In this document: positions 51,342 through 58,562 of the stretch, piece after piece
Position numbering within the stretch: position 1 is the first letter of the stretch
Layout: each line of letters starts with the position of its first letter
From: Amycolatopsis decaplanina DSM 44594
GTDB lineage: Bacteria; Actinomycetota; Actinomycetes; Mycobacteriales; Pseudonocardiaceae
Direction of reading: 5' to 3'
Assembly: GCF_000342005.1 (NCBI RefSeq)
Contig: NZ_AOHO01000063.1
Location: 310,001-374,000 of the forward strand
DNA length: 64,000 bases
Position numbers and translations under genes: made by a program
The notes under the pieces: model-generated
Databases searched by the model: none
Seen by the model: only the letters and a program-made list of their open reading frames with translations
Told to the model about the DNA's origin: nothing

Positions 51342-52007
51342 CTACCGGCGCTCGTCCGAAAGGGCTTTGTCGAGGTGCTCCGAGGGGACGATCGCGGTGA
51401 GCCGGTCGTGGGGATTGATCGTCACGGGGTGCCCGGCGAGCAGCGGGACCATGTCCCGGCCCAGCACCGCGCGGGCGTGCGGCCACTCGCGCGGGACCAG
51501 CGACTTCGCCGTGTACGCCGGCACGAGCACCTTGCCGTCGGTGTTGTGGAAGCCGATCACCGTGCGCTGCACCGGGGAAAGGGCGTAGACGAACAGCGTC
51601 GAGTCGAGGATGACCCGCGGCAGGTCGGCGGCCGGGCGGTGGTTCGTGCGCACCAGCTGGAGCAGCTGCTCGAGCTCGTTGCGCGGCTCCGGGAAGCCGA
51701 GTGCCTTGGGCGAGGGGCGGTAACGGTCGTTGGGGTGGAAGTCCTCGACGATCTCGCCCCCGCCGTTCACCGGGTACGCGCCGACGACCGCCCAGGACGG
51801 CACCGGGCCGTCGGGGTCGAAGGCCTCGTCGATGACGTACAGCCAGCTGTTCGGGTTGGCCCTGGCGTTGGCGCGCATCTCGTCGGTGATCTTCGGCTTG
51901 CCCGGTTTCCGCTTGCCCGCCGGGCTCGACGCCAACCGATCCGCCTCGTCCCGCTGCGCCATCGCCATCCCCACGTTCCGGGTGCCTGAAGGTTTGTTCG
52001 CGCTCAC
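51342..52007 (-). CDS. Type VII secretion system-associated protein (SseB-like)
   Basis: This 221-residue cytosolic protein has a basic Lys/Pro-rich start (PAGKRKPGKPKITDEMRANA) and the conserved block NSWLYVIDEAFDPDGPVPSW. GAYPVNGGGEIVEDFHPNDRYRPSPKALG follows, and a second lobe has VYALSPVQRTVIGFHNTDGK, VLVPAYTAKSLVPREWP and GHPVTINPHDRLTAIVPSEH. The second lobe resembles the SseB N-terminal fold found in T7SS-associated proteins. It lies 34 kb from the ESX substrate cassette. The start is taken as GTG 52007 behind GGGAGA; ATG 51968 is an alternative. Its start is only 14 bases from the start of the divergent SCP_3 gene. Confidence 0.65.
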   Translation of the reverse strand: MSANKPSGTRNVGMAMAQRDEADRLASSPAGKRKPGKPKITDEMRANARANPNSWLYVIDEAFDPDGPVPSWAVVGAYPVNGGGEIVEDFHPNDRYRPSPKALGFPEPRNELEQLLQLVRTNHRPAADLPRVILDSTLFVYALSPVQRTVIGFHNTDGKVLVPAYTAKSLVPREWPHARAVLGRDMVPLLAGHPVTINPHDRLTAIVPSEHLDKALSDERR

Positions 52008-52009
52008 TC

Positions 52010-52021
52010 TACTGTTCTCCC
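52010..52021 (+). promoter_or_regulatory. Leaderless promoter element of the SCP_3 gene
   Basis: TACTGT (52010-52015) stands six bases before the ATG at 52022. It lies in the 14-base gap between two divergent start codons, and the same gap holds the ribosome site (GGGAGA on the minus strand) of the other gene. Confidence 0.5.
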
Positions 52022-52402
52022 ATGGCCTCTTCGCGTTCGGTCGACCCCGCTGAGTTACGAGCCGCGATCGCGGCGATTTCCCCCTGGTTGAGCGGATCCG
52101 GTCCGGATCCGGCCCGTCCCGAGCTGGCCGCGGCGGTGCGGCTGAGCCTGCGGACGCTGGCCGGGGACGCCCCGGGGAAGAGTGTCGAAGTGCGGGTGCC
52201 GCCGTTCGCGGCTGTGCAGTGTGTCGAAGGATTGCGGCATACACGCGGAACGCCGCCGAACGTCGTCGAAACGGATCCGCGCACCTGGTTGGAGCTGGCG
52301 ACCGGGCTGCTCGGCTGGGCCGAGGCCGTCGAGTCGGGGCGGGTCTCCGCCTCCGGGAGCAGGGCCGATCTGGCCCGCTGGTTGCCCTTGGTCCGTTTGT
52401 GA
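52022..52402 (+). CDS. SCP_3 (sterol-carrier-like) protein, Rv0807-like
   Basis: This 126-residue cytosolic protein has the bacterial SCP ortholog (SCP_3) pattern VDPAELRAAIAAISPWLSG, LAAAVRLSLRTLAGDAPGKS, VEVRVPPFAAVQCVEG and TPPNVVETDPRTWLELATG LLGWAEAVESGRVSASG. The same gene type precedes purF in M. tuberculosis (Rv0807), and here purF follows 3 kb on. No ligand is known. The mRNA should be leaderless. The TGA stop at 52400-52402 abuts a family C palindrome that separates it from the convergent methyltransferase gene. Confidence 0.82.
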   Translation: MASSRSVDPAELRAAIAAISPWLSGSGPDPARPELAAAVRLSLRTLAGDAPGKSVEVRVPPFAAVQCVEGLRHTRGTPPNVVETDPRTWLELATGLLGWAEAVESGRVSASGSRADLARWLPLVRL

Positions 52403-52441
52403 AAGTCCCCTTCATCGCGAAGTTCGCGATGAAGGGGACTT
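52403..52441. repeat. Family C palindrome, copy 3
   Basis: Exact 19-base arms (52403-52421 and 52423-52441, core AAGTCCCCTTCATCGCGAA) surround a single base. It starts immediately after the SCP_3 stop and lies 14 bases from the stop of the convergent methyltransferase gene, so it can end both messages. Confidence 0.78.
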
Positions 52442-52455
52442 CGAGGGCGAGCTTC

Positions 52456-53289
52456 CTACTTCTTGCGGCCGATGCCGCCCGAGATCGTCCGCTGAGCCGC
52501 GTTCAGCTCCTTGATCCGCGGGCCGTCCGGCCACCAGTCCACGCACAGCTTCACGCCGGGCTCGACCATCTCGAGGTCGTGGAACAGCTCCTCGATCTGG
52601 GCCTTCGTGCGGAAGGTGCCCGAGCCCATCGGGCTGTGGATGAAGAAGTCCTCCATCTTGCGGGCGGTCTCGGACAGCTCGTCCTCCGGATCGGAGAAGT
52701 GCGAGATCGCCACGTACGAACCCGACGGCAGCGCGTCGATGTACTTCTTCATGATCCGGGCAGGCGTTTCCCTCGGCCCGTTGTAGTGATGCAGCGTCCC
52801 GAGCTGCAGCAACGCGATCGGCTGCGTGAAGTCGATGTGCCGGAGGATGTCCGGGTTCTCCAGGATCCGCTCCGGCTCGAAGATGTCGTCCGAGACGAAG
52901 TGCGTGTTCTCGTTCTCTTCGAGCAGCGCGCGCCCGTGGGCGAGCACGACCGGGTCGTTGTCGACGTAGACGACCTTGATCTCCGGGTTGATGCGCTGCA
53001 CGACCTGGTGCGTGTTCTCGGCCGTCGGCAGGCCGGATCCCAGGTCGAGGAACTGCGTGATGCCCGTCTGGCTGGCGAGGAACCGGCACGCGCGGATCAG
53101 GAAGCCGCGGTTCTCGGTCGCCAGATCCTGCGCTTCGGGAGCGGCCTGCTGGACCTTGCGCAGCACTTCCCTGTCGATCTCGTAGTTGTCCTTGCCGAGC
53201 AGGAAGGCGTCGTACACCCGGGCGATGCTGGCCCGGGTCGGGTCGACACCCACGGGCACTCGTTCCGTCCGGGTCGGGGCATCGGGCAT
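52456..53289 (-). CDS. SAM-dependent methyltransferase, DUF574 (Methyltransf_19) family
   Basis: This 277-residue paralogue of the protein at 19022 has the family opening DPTRASIARVYDAFLLGKDN, the SAM site FLDLGSGLPTAENTH and strand-2 acid in VVYVDNDPVVLAHG. LLQLGTLHHYNGP follows, with the ending CVDWWPDGPRIKELN. The ATG at 53289 follows TGAGGT; longer in-frame starts lack support. It is divergent from an Scr1-type regulator 166 bases away. DUF574 enzymes are often found beside Scr1/DUF397 genes in actinomycetes, so the three may form one module. The methyl acceptor is not known for the family. Confidence 0.88.
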   Translation of the reverse strand: MPDAPTRTERVPVGVDPTRASIARVYDAFLLGKDNYEIDREVLRKVQQAAPEAQDLATENRGFLIRACRFLASQTGITQFLDLGSGLPTAENTHQVVQRINPEIKVVYVDNDPVVLAHGRALLEENENTHFVSDDIFEPERILENPDILRHIDFTQPIALLQLGTLHHYNGPRETPARIMKKYIDALPSGSYVAISHFSDPEDELSETARKMEDFFIHSPMGSGTFRTKAQIEELFHDLEMVEPGVKLCVDWWPDGPRIKELNAAQRTISGGIGRKK

Positions 53290-53324
53290 CTTGAACCTCA
53301 CAAAACTGTGTCGGAAGTCTCGGG

Positions 53325-53336
53325 CTCTACGTAGAG
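53325..53336. promoter_or_regulatory. Palindrome CTCTACGTAGAG between methyltransferase and Scr1-type genes
   Basis: This 12-base perfect palindrome sits 35 bases upstream of the methyltransferase start and 119 bases upstream of the regulator start. Its position makes it a candidate operator, for instance for the Scr1-type regulator. No experimental motif is known to me to compare it with. Confidence 0.3.
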
Positions 53337-53455
53337 TAGGACCACGTACGCGGCGGGCAAACCGAACCATGCCTGTCGTGTCGAGGTCCAAACGTGTACT
53401 TTCAGTAATCGGCTAGTTCCCTGGTGAGTGTTGGCGTACGAAAGGTCCCCGGTCG

Positions 53456-54334
53456 ATGAACGCGGTCACCCCGCCCGGCGGTGAGCAGTCCCTGGGTCCC
53501 ACCGCGCGGCGGATGATCCTCGGCTCTCAGCTCCGCCGGATGCGTGAGGACGCGGGCATCACGCGCCAGGAGGCCGGCTACAGCATCCGGGGTTCCGAGT
53601 CGAAGATCAGCCGTCTCGAACTCGGCCGCGTCGGCTTCAAGGAACGCGACGTCGCCGATCTGCTGACCATGTACGGGATGACCGATCCCGGTGAGCGGCA
53701 GCAGTTCCTCGACATGGTCAAGGAGTCGAACGAGCCGGGTTGGTGGCGCCGCTACGGCGACCTGATGCCGAGCTGGTTCAACGACCTCGTCGGACTCGAA
53801 GAGGCCGCGGCCCGCATCCAGGTGTGGGAGCCGCTGTACGTCACGGGTCTGCTGCAGACCGAGGACTACGCGCGGGCGATCATGAGCCACGGCCGCAAGG
53901 ACATGGTCAACGAGCAGATCGACCGCCGGGTCGCGCTGCGCATGCGGCGGCAGAAGATGCTGTCGCGGCCGGACGCGCCGCGGTTGTGGCTGGTGCTCGA
54001 CGAGTCGGTGCTCCACCGGCCGATCGGCGACCGCGAGGTGCTGAAGGCACAGATCGACCACCTGCTGGAGATGATCCAGCAGCCGAACATCTCGGTCCAG
54101 ATCCTTCCGTTCGACCGGAGCGGCTACTCCGCCGACAGCGCGTTCTCGCTGCTCAGGTTCGCGGAAGAGGAATTGCCGAACATCGCCTACACCGAGTACC
54201 TGACCGGCGCGCACTACATCGACAAGCGCGACGAGATCGAGCGGTACAGCCGGGCACTGGACATGCTCGCGGTCGACGCGGAGACGCCGGACCGCAGCCG
54301 CCAGATGCTGATGAAGCGCCGCGCCGAAATCTGA
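53456..54334 (+). CDS. Scr1-type XRE regulator with DUF5753 domain
   Basis: This 292-residue transcription factor has an XRE helix-turn-helix at about 22-75 (LRRMREDAGITRQEAGYSIR, GSESKISRLELGRVGFKERD). The DUF5753 domain follows from WWRRYGDLMPSWFNDLVGLE through IQVWEPLYVTGLLQTEDYAR to VQILPFDRSG and FSLLRFAEEELPNIAYTEYL. Proteins of this type regulate antibiotic production and development in Streptomyces, usually paired with a DUF397 protein, as here 293 bases on. An intrinsic terminator follows, so the DUF397 gene is probably transcribed separately from the TGCA-rich region. Confidence 0.92.
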   Translation: MNAVTPPGGEQSLGPTARRMILGSQLRRMREDAGITRQEAGYSIRGSESKISRLELGRVGFKERDVADLLTMYGMTDPGERQQFLDMVKESNEPGWWRRYGDLMPSWFNDLVGLEEAAARIQVWEPLYVTGLLQTEDYARAIMSHGRKDMVNEQIDRRVALRMRRQKMLSRPDAPRLWLVLDESVLHRPIGDREVLKAQIDHLLEMIQQPNISVQILPFDRSGYSADSAFSLLRFAEEELPNIAYTEYLTGAHYIDKRDEIERYSRALDMLAVDAETPDRSRQMLMKRRAEI

Positions 54335-54356
54335 GCCGCTCACCGTTGTGGGGTCG

Positions 54357-54386
54357 CCCGCCGTCCCGAGGACGGCCGGGATTTTC
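54357..54386 (+). terminator. Intrinsic terminator after the Scr1-type gene
   Basis: GCCGTCC (54360-54366) and GGACGGC (54370-54376) form a tight hairpin extended by flanking CCCG/CGGG pairs. It is followed by ATTTTCTT. It stands about 22 bases past the stop. Confidence 0.7.
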
Positions 54387-54498
54387 TTGCACGCCCCGGC
54401 AAGCGCCTTGAAAAAGTGGCCACAAGTGGTAGTTGTTCACCCGTTGGAGACTGTGCTATTCACACTTTAGTGGGTCGGCCCCGGACCTGAGCCGTCAC

Positions 54499-54593
54499 TG
54501 CACGCGAGTTCTGCAAAAACTTCTGCACGTGCATTTACCGCTGCAGGCACACGTGCTAACTTTGGATCACAGGCAAATGCACATGCAGATGCA
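54499..54593. promoter_or_regulatory. TGCA-word array upstream of the DUF397 gene
   Basis: Eight TGCA tetramers occur in 95 bases, starting at 54499, 54512, 54524, 54530, 54542, 54578, 54584 and 54590. From 54512 on, every distance is a multiple of six (12, 6, 12, 36, 6, 6). Pairs at six-base spacing form TGCACGTGCA (54524-54533), TGCACATGCA (54578-54587) and TGCAGATGCA (54584-54593). The array ends 34 bases before the ATG of the DUF397 gene. It may be a multi-site operator. All words after the first are also in frame with that gene as xTG CAx codon pairs, so an N-terminal extension is an alternative reading. Confidence 0.5.
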
Positions 54594-54627
54594 TCGCCCG
54601 AAGCTTCTGTCGGGGAAGGTGGGGACC

Positions 54628-54867
54628 ATGGCTGAACAGTTCGACAACGGCATCCCGGCCGATCGTCTTACCGATGCGCAATGGCGCAAAGCGAGTTACA
54701 GCAACGCGATCGGCAACTGCGTCGAGGTGGCTCCGCTCGCGTCCGGTGAGATCGCGATGCGCAACTCGCGCTTCCCGACCGGGCCGGCCCTGATCTACAC
54801 CCAGGCCGAGATGGCCGCGTTCCTCGCGGGCGCCAAGGACGGCGAATTCGATGATGTTCTCAGGTGA
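54628..54867 (+). CDS. DUF397-domain protein
   Basis: This 79-residue protein has the DUF397 pattern WRKASYSNAIGNCVEVAPL, then IAMRNSRFPTGPALIYTQAE and MAAFLAGAKDGEFDDVL. In Streptomyces such small proteins are the partner of an upstream Scr1/DUF5753 regulator and modulate it, by an uncertain mechanism. The ATG at 54628 follows AAGGTGGGGA. A long frame continues upstream through the TGCA array without a good start signal. The next gene overlaps by 17 bases. Confident as a family member; the regulatory pairing is by context. Confidence 0.88.
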   Translation: MAEQFDNGIPADRLTDAQWRKASYSNAIGNCVEVAPLASGEIAMRNSRFPTGPALIYTQAEMAAFLAGAKDGEFDDVLR

Positions 54868-55252
54868 CACCATCGCCGCGGAAATCACCGATATCGAAAG
54901 CGGCCTGCAGGAACTGATCCACCGCGGATACCAGTTCGTGCACCCGCGCGACGCGAACGGCGAGGTCATGGCCGTGGTCGGCGTGCGAGTCCACGACAAC
55001 GTGGTCGACGTGGTCCGGCTCAACGCCGAGGACGACGTCGTCGCGACCCGCATGCCCGGGACCGAAGAGGACATCCTCGAGCCCGAGGTCTGGTTGTGGC
55101 GGTCCGCCGGCGACGCGGCGACGGTGCTGACGGAACTGCTCGCGCTTCCGGACGAGCGGACTCCCGGCGCGCTGTACCTCCCGGAGGCCGTGGCCAAAGG
55201 CTGCTGGGTCCCCGGCCGCGGCGGCACCTCCAAGTGGCTCGCCGCAGGCTGA
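54851..55252 (+). CDS. Small hypothetical protein, third gene of the Scr1/DUF397 module
   Basis: This 133-residue soluble acidic protein overlaps the DUF397 gene by 17 bases and is thus co-translated with it. It begins MMFSGDTIAAEITDIESGLQ and has alternating strands and helices: GYQFVHPRDANGEVMAVVGV, VVDVVRLNAEDDVVATRMPG. Its end reads EVWLWRSAGDAATVLTELLA and CWVPGRGGTSKW. No signal, membrane helix or catalytic motif is seen. I do not recognise a family. Its tight linkage suggests it acts with the regulator pair. ATG 54854 is an equally possible start. Confidence 0.65.
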   Translation: MMFSGDTIAAEITDIESGLQELIHRGYQFVHPRDANGEVMAVVGVRVHDNVVDVVRLNAEDDVVATRMPGTEEDILEPEVWLWRSAGDAATVLTELLALPDERTPGALYLPEAVAKGCWVPGRGGTSKWLAAG

Positions 55253-55313
55253 GTGCTTCCTTGAACACAGTCGACCGCCTCTGTCGAGGGGGAGCGGTCG
55301 GCTGGTCGGGGGT

Positions 55314-55351
55314 CGTGAGTGCCGGGCCTTGACACCCGCTCGTCACTCACG
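55314..55351. repeat. Degenerate family A-like inverted repeat upstream of purF
   Basis: CGTGAGTG (55314-55321) and CACTCACG (55344-55351) match the outer arms of the family A palindromes, but the inner part (CCGGGCCTTGACACCCG) has diverged. It may be a decayed copy ending the preceding transcript. TTGACA at 55329-55334 inside it resembles a -35 element without a good -10 at the right distance. Confidence 0.35.
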
Positions 55352-55457
55352 GTCATCACCCGAAGCGTGTCCAGTGCCACTTCGCGCGGCGCGTTGATCT
55401 CCTGCTCACCGTTTACACTGGTGGCGGCCTGCCCTCTTTCTCCCTGGGAGCACCTCG

Positions 55458-56996
55458 GTGGTTTCCGACCCGTCCCTCGCCGGACAGCCCGTGACCGACC
55501 AGCCCGATCCGGAACCCCGCGAGGAATGCGGTGTCTTCGGCGTCTGGGCGCCCGGAGAAGAGGTCGCGAAGCTGACCTACTACGGGCTTTACGCACTTCA
55601 GCACCGCGGCCAGGAAGCGGCCGGCATCTCCGTCTCCGACGGTTCGCAGATCGTCGTCTTCAAGGATCTCGGCCTGGTCAGCCAGGTGTTCGACGAGCAG
55701 GTCCTGCAGTCGCTGCAGGGACACATCGCCGTCGGCCACTGCCGCTACTCGACCACCGGTGCGACCATCTGGGAGAACGCGCAGCCGATCTTCCGCACCA
55801 CCGCCACCGGCAGCGGATTGTCCTTCGCGCACAACGGGAACCTCGTCAACACCGCCGAACTGCGGGATCGCACGGTCGAAGCCGGGCTCAAGCCGCACGC
55901 GGGCCTGACCGGTTCGTCCAGCGACTCCGACCTGGTGTGCGGGCTGCTCGCGGCCAACGCCGCCGACAAGGGCATCGAAGCCGCCGCGCTGGAACTGCTG
56001 CCCACCCTCAAGGGCGCGTTCTGCCTGGTCTTCGCCGACGAGTCCACCCTGTATGCCGCGCGTGACCCGCACGGGGTGCACCCGCTGGTACTCGGCAGGC
56101 TCGAACGTGGCTGGGTCGTCGCGAGCGAGACGGCCGCGCTGGACATCTGCGGTGCGTCGTTCGTCCGCGAGGTCGAGCCCGGTGAGCTCATCGCGATCGA
56201 CGCCGAGGGCCTGCGTTCCTCGCGGTTCGCGAACCCCGAGCCCAAGGGCTGTGTCTTCGAGTACGTCTACCTCGCGCGCCCCGACACCTCGATCGCCGGC
56301 CGCAGCGTGCACGCCACCCGCGTCGAGATCGGCCGCAAACTCGCCGCCGAGCATCCGGCCGACGCCGACCTGGTCATGCCGGTGCCCGAATCCGGCACCC
56401 CGGCCGCCATCGGTTACGCGCAGGGCTCCGGCATCCCCTACGGCACCGGCCTGGTGAAGAACGCCTACGTCGGCCGCACCTTCATCCAGCCCTCGCAGAC
56501 GATCCGCCAGCTGGGCATCCGGTTGAAGCTGAACCCGCTGCGCGACGTCATCCGCGGCAAGCGGCTCGTCGTGGTCGACGACTCCATCGTCCGCGGCAAC
56601 ACCCAGCGCGCGCTGGTCCGCATGCTGCGGGAGGCGGGCGCGCTCGAGGTGCACGTCCGGATCGCGTCACCGCCCGTCCGCTGGCCGTGCTTCTACGGGA
56701 TCGACTTCGCCTCCCGCGCCGAACTGGTGGCCAACGGCGTCGACCTCGACGGCATCCGCCGCTCCATCGGCGCGGACACCCTGGGCTACATCTCCCTGGA
56801 CGGACTGGTCGCGGCTTCGGAGCAGCCGAAGTCGCGGTTGTGCACCGCTTGCTTCTCCGGCGAATACCCGATCGCGCTGCCCGAAGACGCGCTGATCGGG
56901 AAGCACCTGCTGGAAAGCCTGGACTCGGTCAATGGCGCGGCGAAGCCCGTCAGCCCTGCCGGGTACGGTGCTGAGGACGCCATCCGGCGTCCCTAG
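55458..56996 (+). CDS. purF: Amidophosphoribosyltransferase
   Basis: PurF makes 5-phosphoribosylamine from PRPP and glutamine, the first committed and usually feedback-controlled step. The 512-residue protein has a propeptide of about 23 residues before the nucleophile Cys in REECGVFGVWAP, which should be cleaved. The glutaminase domain follows (YGLYALQHRGQEAAGI, FAHNGNLVN, SSSDSDLVCGLL). The phosphoribosyltransferase domain has the PRPP loop RLVVVDDSIVRGNTQRALV. Cysteines in RLCTACFSGEYP and in PVRWPCFYGIDF fit the iron-sulfur-containing, Bacillus-type enzyme. GTG 55458 follows GGGAG; TACACT at 55414-55419 is a likely -10. Confidence 0.98.
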   Translation: MVSDPSLAGQPVTDQPDPEPREECGVFGVWAPGEEVAKLTYYGLYALQHRGQEAAGISVSDGSQIVVFKDLGLVSQVFDEQVLQSLQGHIAVGHCRYSTTGATIWENAQPIFRTTATGSGLSFAHNGNLVNTAELRDRTVEAGLKPHAGLTGSSSDSDLVCGLLAANAADKGIEAAALELLPTLKGAFCLVFADESTLYAARDPHGVHPLVLGRLERGWVVASETAALDICGASFVREVEPGELIAIDAEGLRSSRFANPEPKGCVFEYVYLARPDTSIAGRSVHATRVEIGRKLAAEHPADADLVMPVPESGTPAAIGYAQGSGIPYGTGLVKNAYVGRTFIQPSQTIRQLGIRLKLNPLRDVIRGKRLVVVDDSIVRGNTQRALVRMLREAGALEVHVRIASPPVRWPCFYGIDFASRAELVANGVDLDGIRRSIGADTLGYISLDGLVAASEQPKSRLCTACFSGEYPIALPEDALIGKHLLESLDSVNGAAKPVSPAGYGAEDAIRRP

Positions 56997-57026
56997 ACCT
57001 CTCTTCCAGAGTTGGAGTCCGCTTCC

Positions 57027-58097
57027 GTGAGCGAGTCCACGAGCGCCACGTACGCCGCCGCCGGCGTCAGCATCGACGCCGGTGACAAAGCCGTCGAGCT
57101 GCTCAAACCGCACGCCGAGAGGGCCACGAGGCCCGAGGTGATGGGCGGAGTCGGCGGCTTCGCCGGGCTGTTCTCCTTGAAGCTGGACAAGTGGAAAGAG
57201 CCGGTGCTGGCCTCGTCGACCGACGGGGTCGGCACCAAGATCGCCGTCGCGCAGGCGCTCGACAAGCACGACACGGTCGGCATCGACCTGGTCGCGATGG
57301 TCGTCGACGACCTGGTCGTCACCGGCGCCGAACCGCTGTTCATGCAGGACTACATCGCCGTCGGCAAGGTCGTGCCGGAGAAGATCGCGGCACTGGTCGG
57401 CGGCATCGCCGAGGGCTGTGTCCAGGCGGGTTGCGCGCTGCTCGGCGGCGAGACCGCGGAGCACCCCGGCCTGATGGGCGAGCACGACTACGACCTCTCG
57501 GGCACCGGTATCGGCGTCGTCGAAGCGTCGAACGTGCTCGGCCCGGAGCGGGTCCGCCCCGGTGACGTCGTCCTCGCGCTCGGTTCCTCCGGCCTGCACT
57601 CCAACGGGTATTCGCTCGCCCGGCACGTGCTGCTGGACATCGCGCGCATGCCGCTCGACGGGCACGTCGAGGAGTTCGGCCGCTCGCTGGGCGAGGAGAT
57701 GCTGGAGCCGACCAGGATCTACGCGAAGGACTGCCTCGCGCTGGCGGCCGAGGCCGACGTACGCACGTTCGCGCACGTCACCGGCGGCGGCCTGGAGCAG
57801 AACCTCGCCCGCGTCATGCCGCGCGGCCTGGTCGCGCGGCTCGAACGCGGCACGTGGACCCCGGCACCGGTGTTCGCGTTGATCGGCCACCGCGGCAAGG
57901 TCGAGCGCGCCGAACTGGAGAAGACGTTCAACATGGGCGTCGGCATGGTCGCGATCGTCGGCCCCGACGACGTCGACCGGGCGCTGGCGATGCTGACCGC
58001 GCGGCACGTGCCGGCGTGGATCCTCGGCGACGTGCAGCCGGCGGAAGACCCGGACGGCCCGCGCGCCGTGCTGTCGGGTGACCACCCGCGATTCTGA
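57027..58097 (+). CDS. purM: Phosphoribosylformylglycinamidine cyclo-ligase (AIR synthetase)
   Basis: PurM closes the imidazole ring: FGAM plus ATP gives AIR. The 356-residue protein has YAAAGVSIDAGDKAVELLKP, EPVLASSTDGVGTKIAVAQA, DLVAMVVDDLVVTGAEPLFM, GCALLGGETAEHPGLM and SGLHSNGYSLARHV, all diagnostic. THVTGGGLEQNLARVMP-type sequence lies in the C-terminal half (HVTGGGLEQN), and the end is KTFNMGVGMVAIV. GTG at 57027 has GGAG nine bases upstream, and it follows purF by 30 bases, so the two form an operon. It takes the product of PurSQL. Confidence 0.98.
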   Translation: MSESTSATYAAAGVSIDAGDKAVELLKPHAERATRPEVMGGVGGFAGLFSLKLDKWKEPVLASSTDGVGTKIAVAQALDKHDTVGIDLVAMVVDDLVVTGAEPLFMQDYIAVGKVVPEKIAALVGGIAEGCVQAGCALLGGETAEHPGLMGEHDYDLSGTGIGVVEASNVLGPERVRPGDVVLALGSSGLHSNGYSLARHVLLDIARMPLDGHVEEFGRSLGEEMLEPTRIYAKDCLALAAEADVRTFAHVTGGGLEQNLARVMPRGLVARLERGTWTPAPVFALIGHRGKVERAELEKTFNMGVGMVAIVGPDDVDRALAMLTARHVPAWILGDVQPAEDPDGPRAVLSGDHPRF

Positions 58098-58130
58098 AAT
58101 CGGCTTGGGCCCGGGTGACACACTGGACCC

Positions 58131-58562
58131 GTGGCTGATGACGTGGTGGTCGGCACCCGGTTCGTGATCCCGGGCGCCGAATTGAGCGAACGGTTCTCCC
58201 GGTCGTCGGGTCCGGGTGGGCAGGGCGTGAACACCACGGACTCGCGGGTCGAACTGTCCTTCGACGTGGCCGGTTCGGCTTCCGTCCCGGAACATCTCCG
58301 GGCGCGGATGCTGGACCGGCTTTCGTCGCGGCTGGTCGACGGGGTCGTCACGATCACCGCGTCCGAACACCGCTCCCAGCTGATGAACCGGGAAGCCGCG
58401 CGGGCGCGGCTGGTGACGCTGCTGCTGGACGCGTCGGCGCCTCCGGCAGCCGAGCGGCGCCCCACCAAACCTTCGCGAGGTTCGAAGGAACGCCGCCTGG
58501 CCTCGAAGAAGCGCCGCGGCGAGGTCAAGAAGTCCCGCCGCGGCGGCTACTCAGATGATTGA
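58131..58562 (+). CDS. arfB: Alternative ribosome-rescue factor ArfB (YaeJ type)
   Basis: This 143-residue peptidyl-tRNA hydrolase acts on stalled ribosomes without a stop codon. The catalytic GGQ is in SRSSGPGGQGVNTTDSRVEL. The C-terminal tail (RRPTKPSRGSKERRLASKKR and on) is basic and would enter the empty mRNA channel. No codon-recognition domain is present, as expected. GTG 58131 is 33 bases after purM with weak CACACT six bases upstream and no ribosome site, so its message may also be leaderless or read from purM. Its end overlaps the convergent GNAT gene by 12 bases. Confidence 0.9.
   Translation: MADDVVVGTRFVIPGAELSERFSRSSGPGGQGVNTTDSRVELSFDVAGSASVPEHLRARMLDRLSSRLVDGVVTITASEHRSQLMNREAARARLVTLLLDASAPPAAERRPTKPSRGSKERRLASKKRRGEVKKSRRGGYSDD

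Noticed and set aside
54433..54627. N-terminal extension of the DUF397 protein through the TGCA array
   Set aside because: The frame is open but has no good start signal, the family begins at the ATG at 54628, and that ATG has a clear ribosome site. It is kept only as an alternative explanation.
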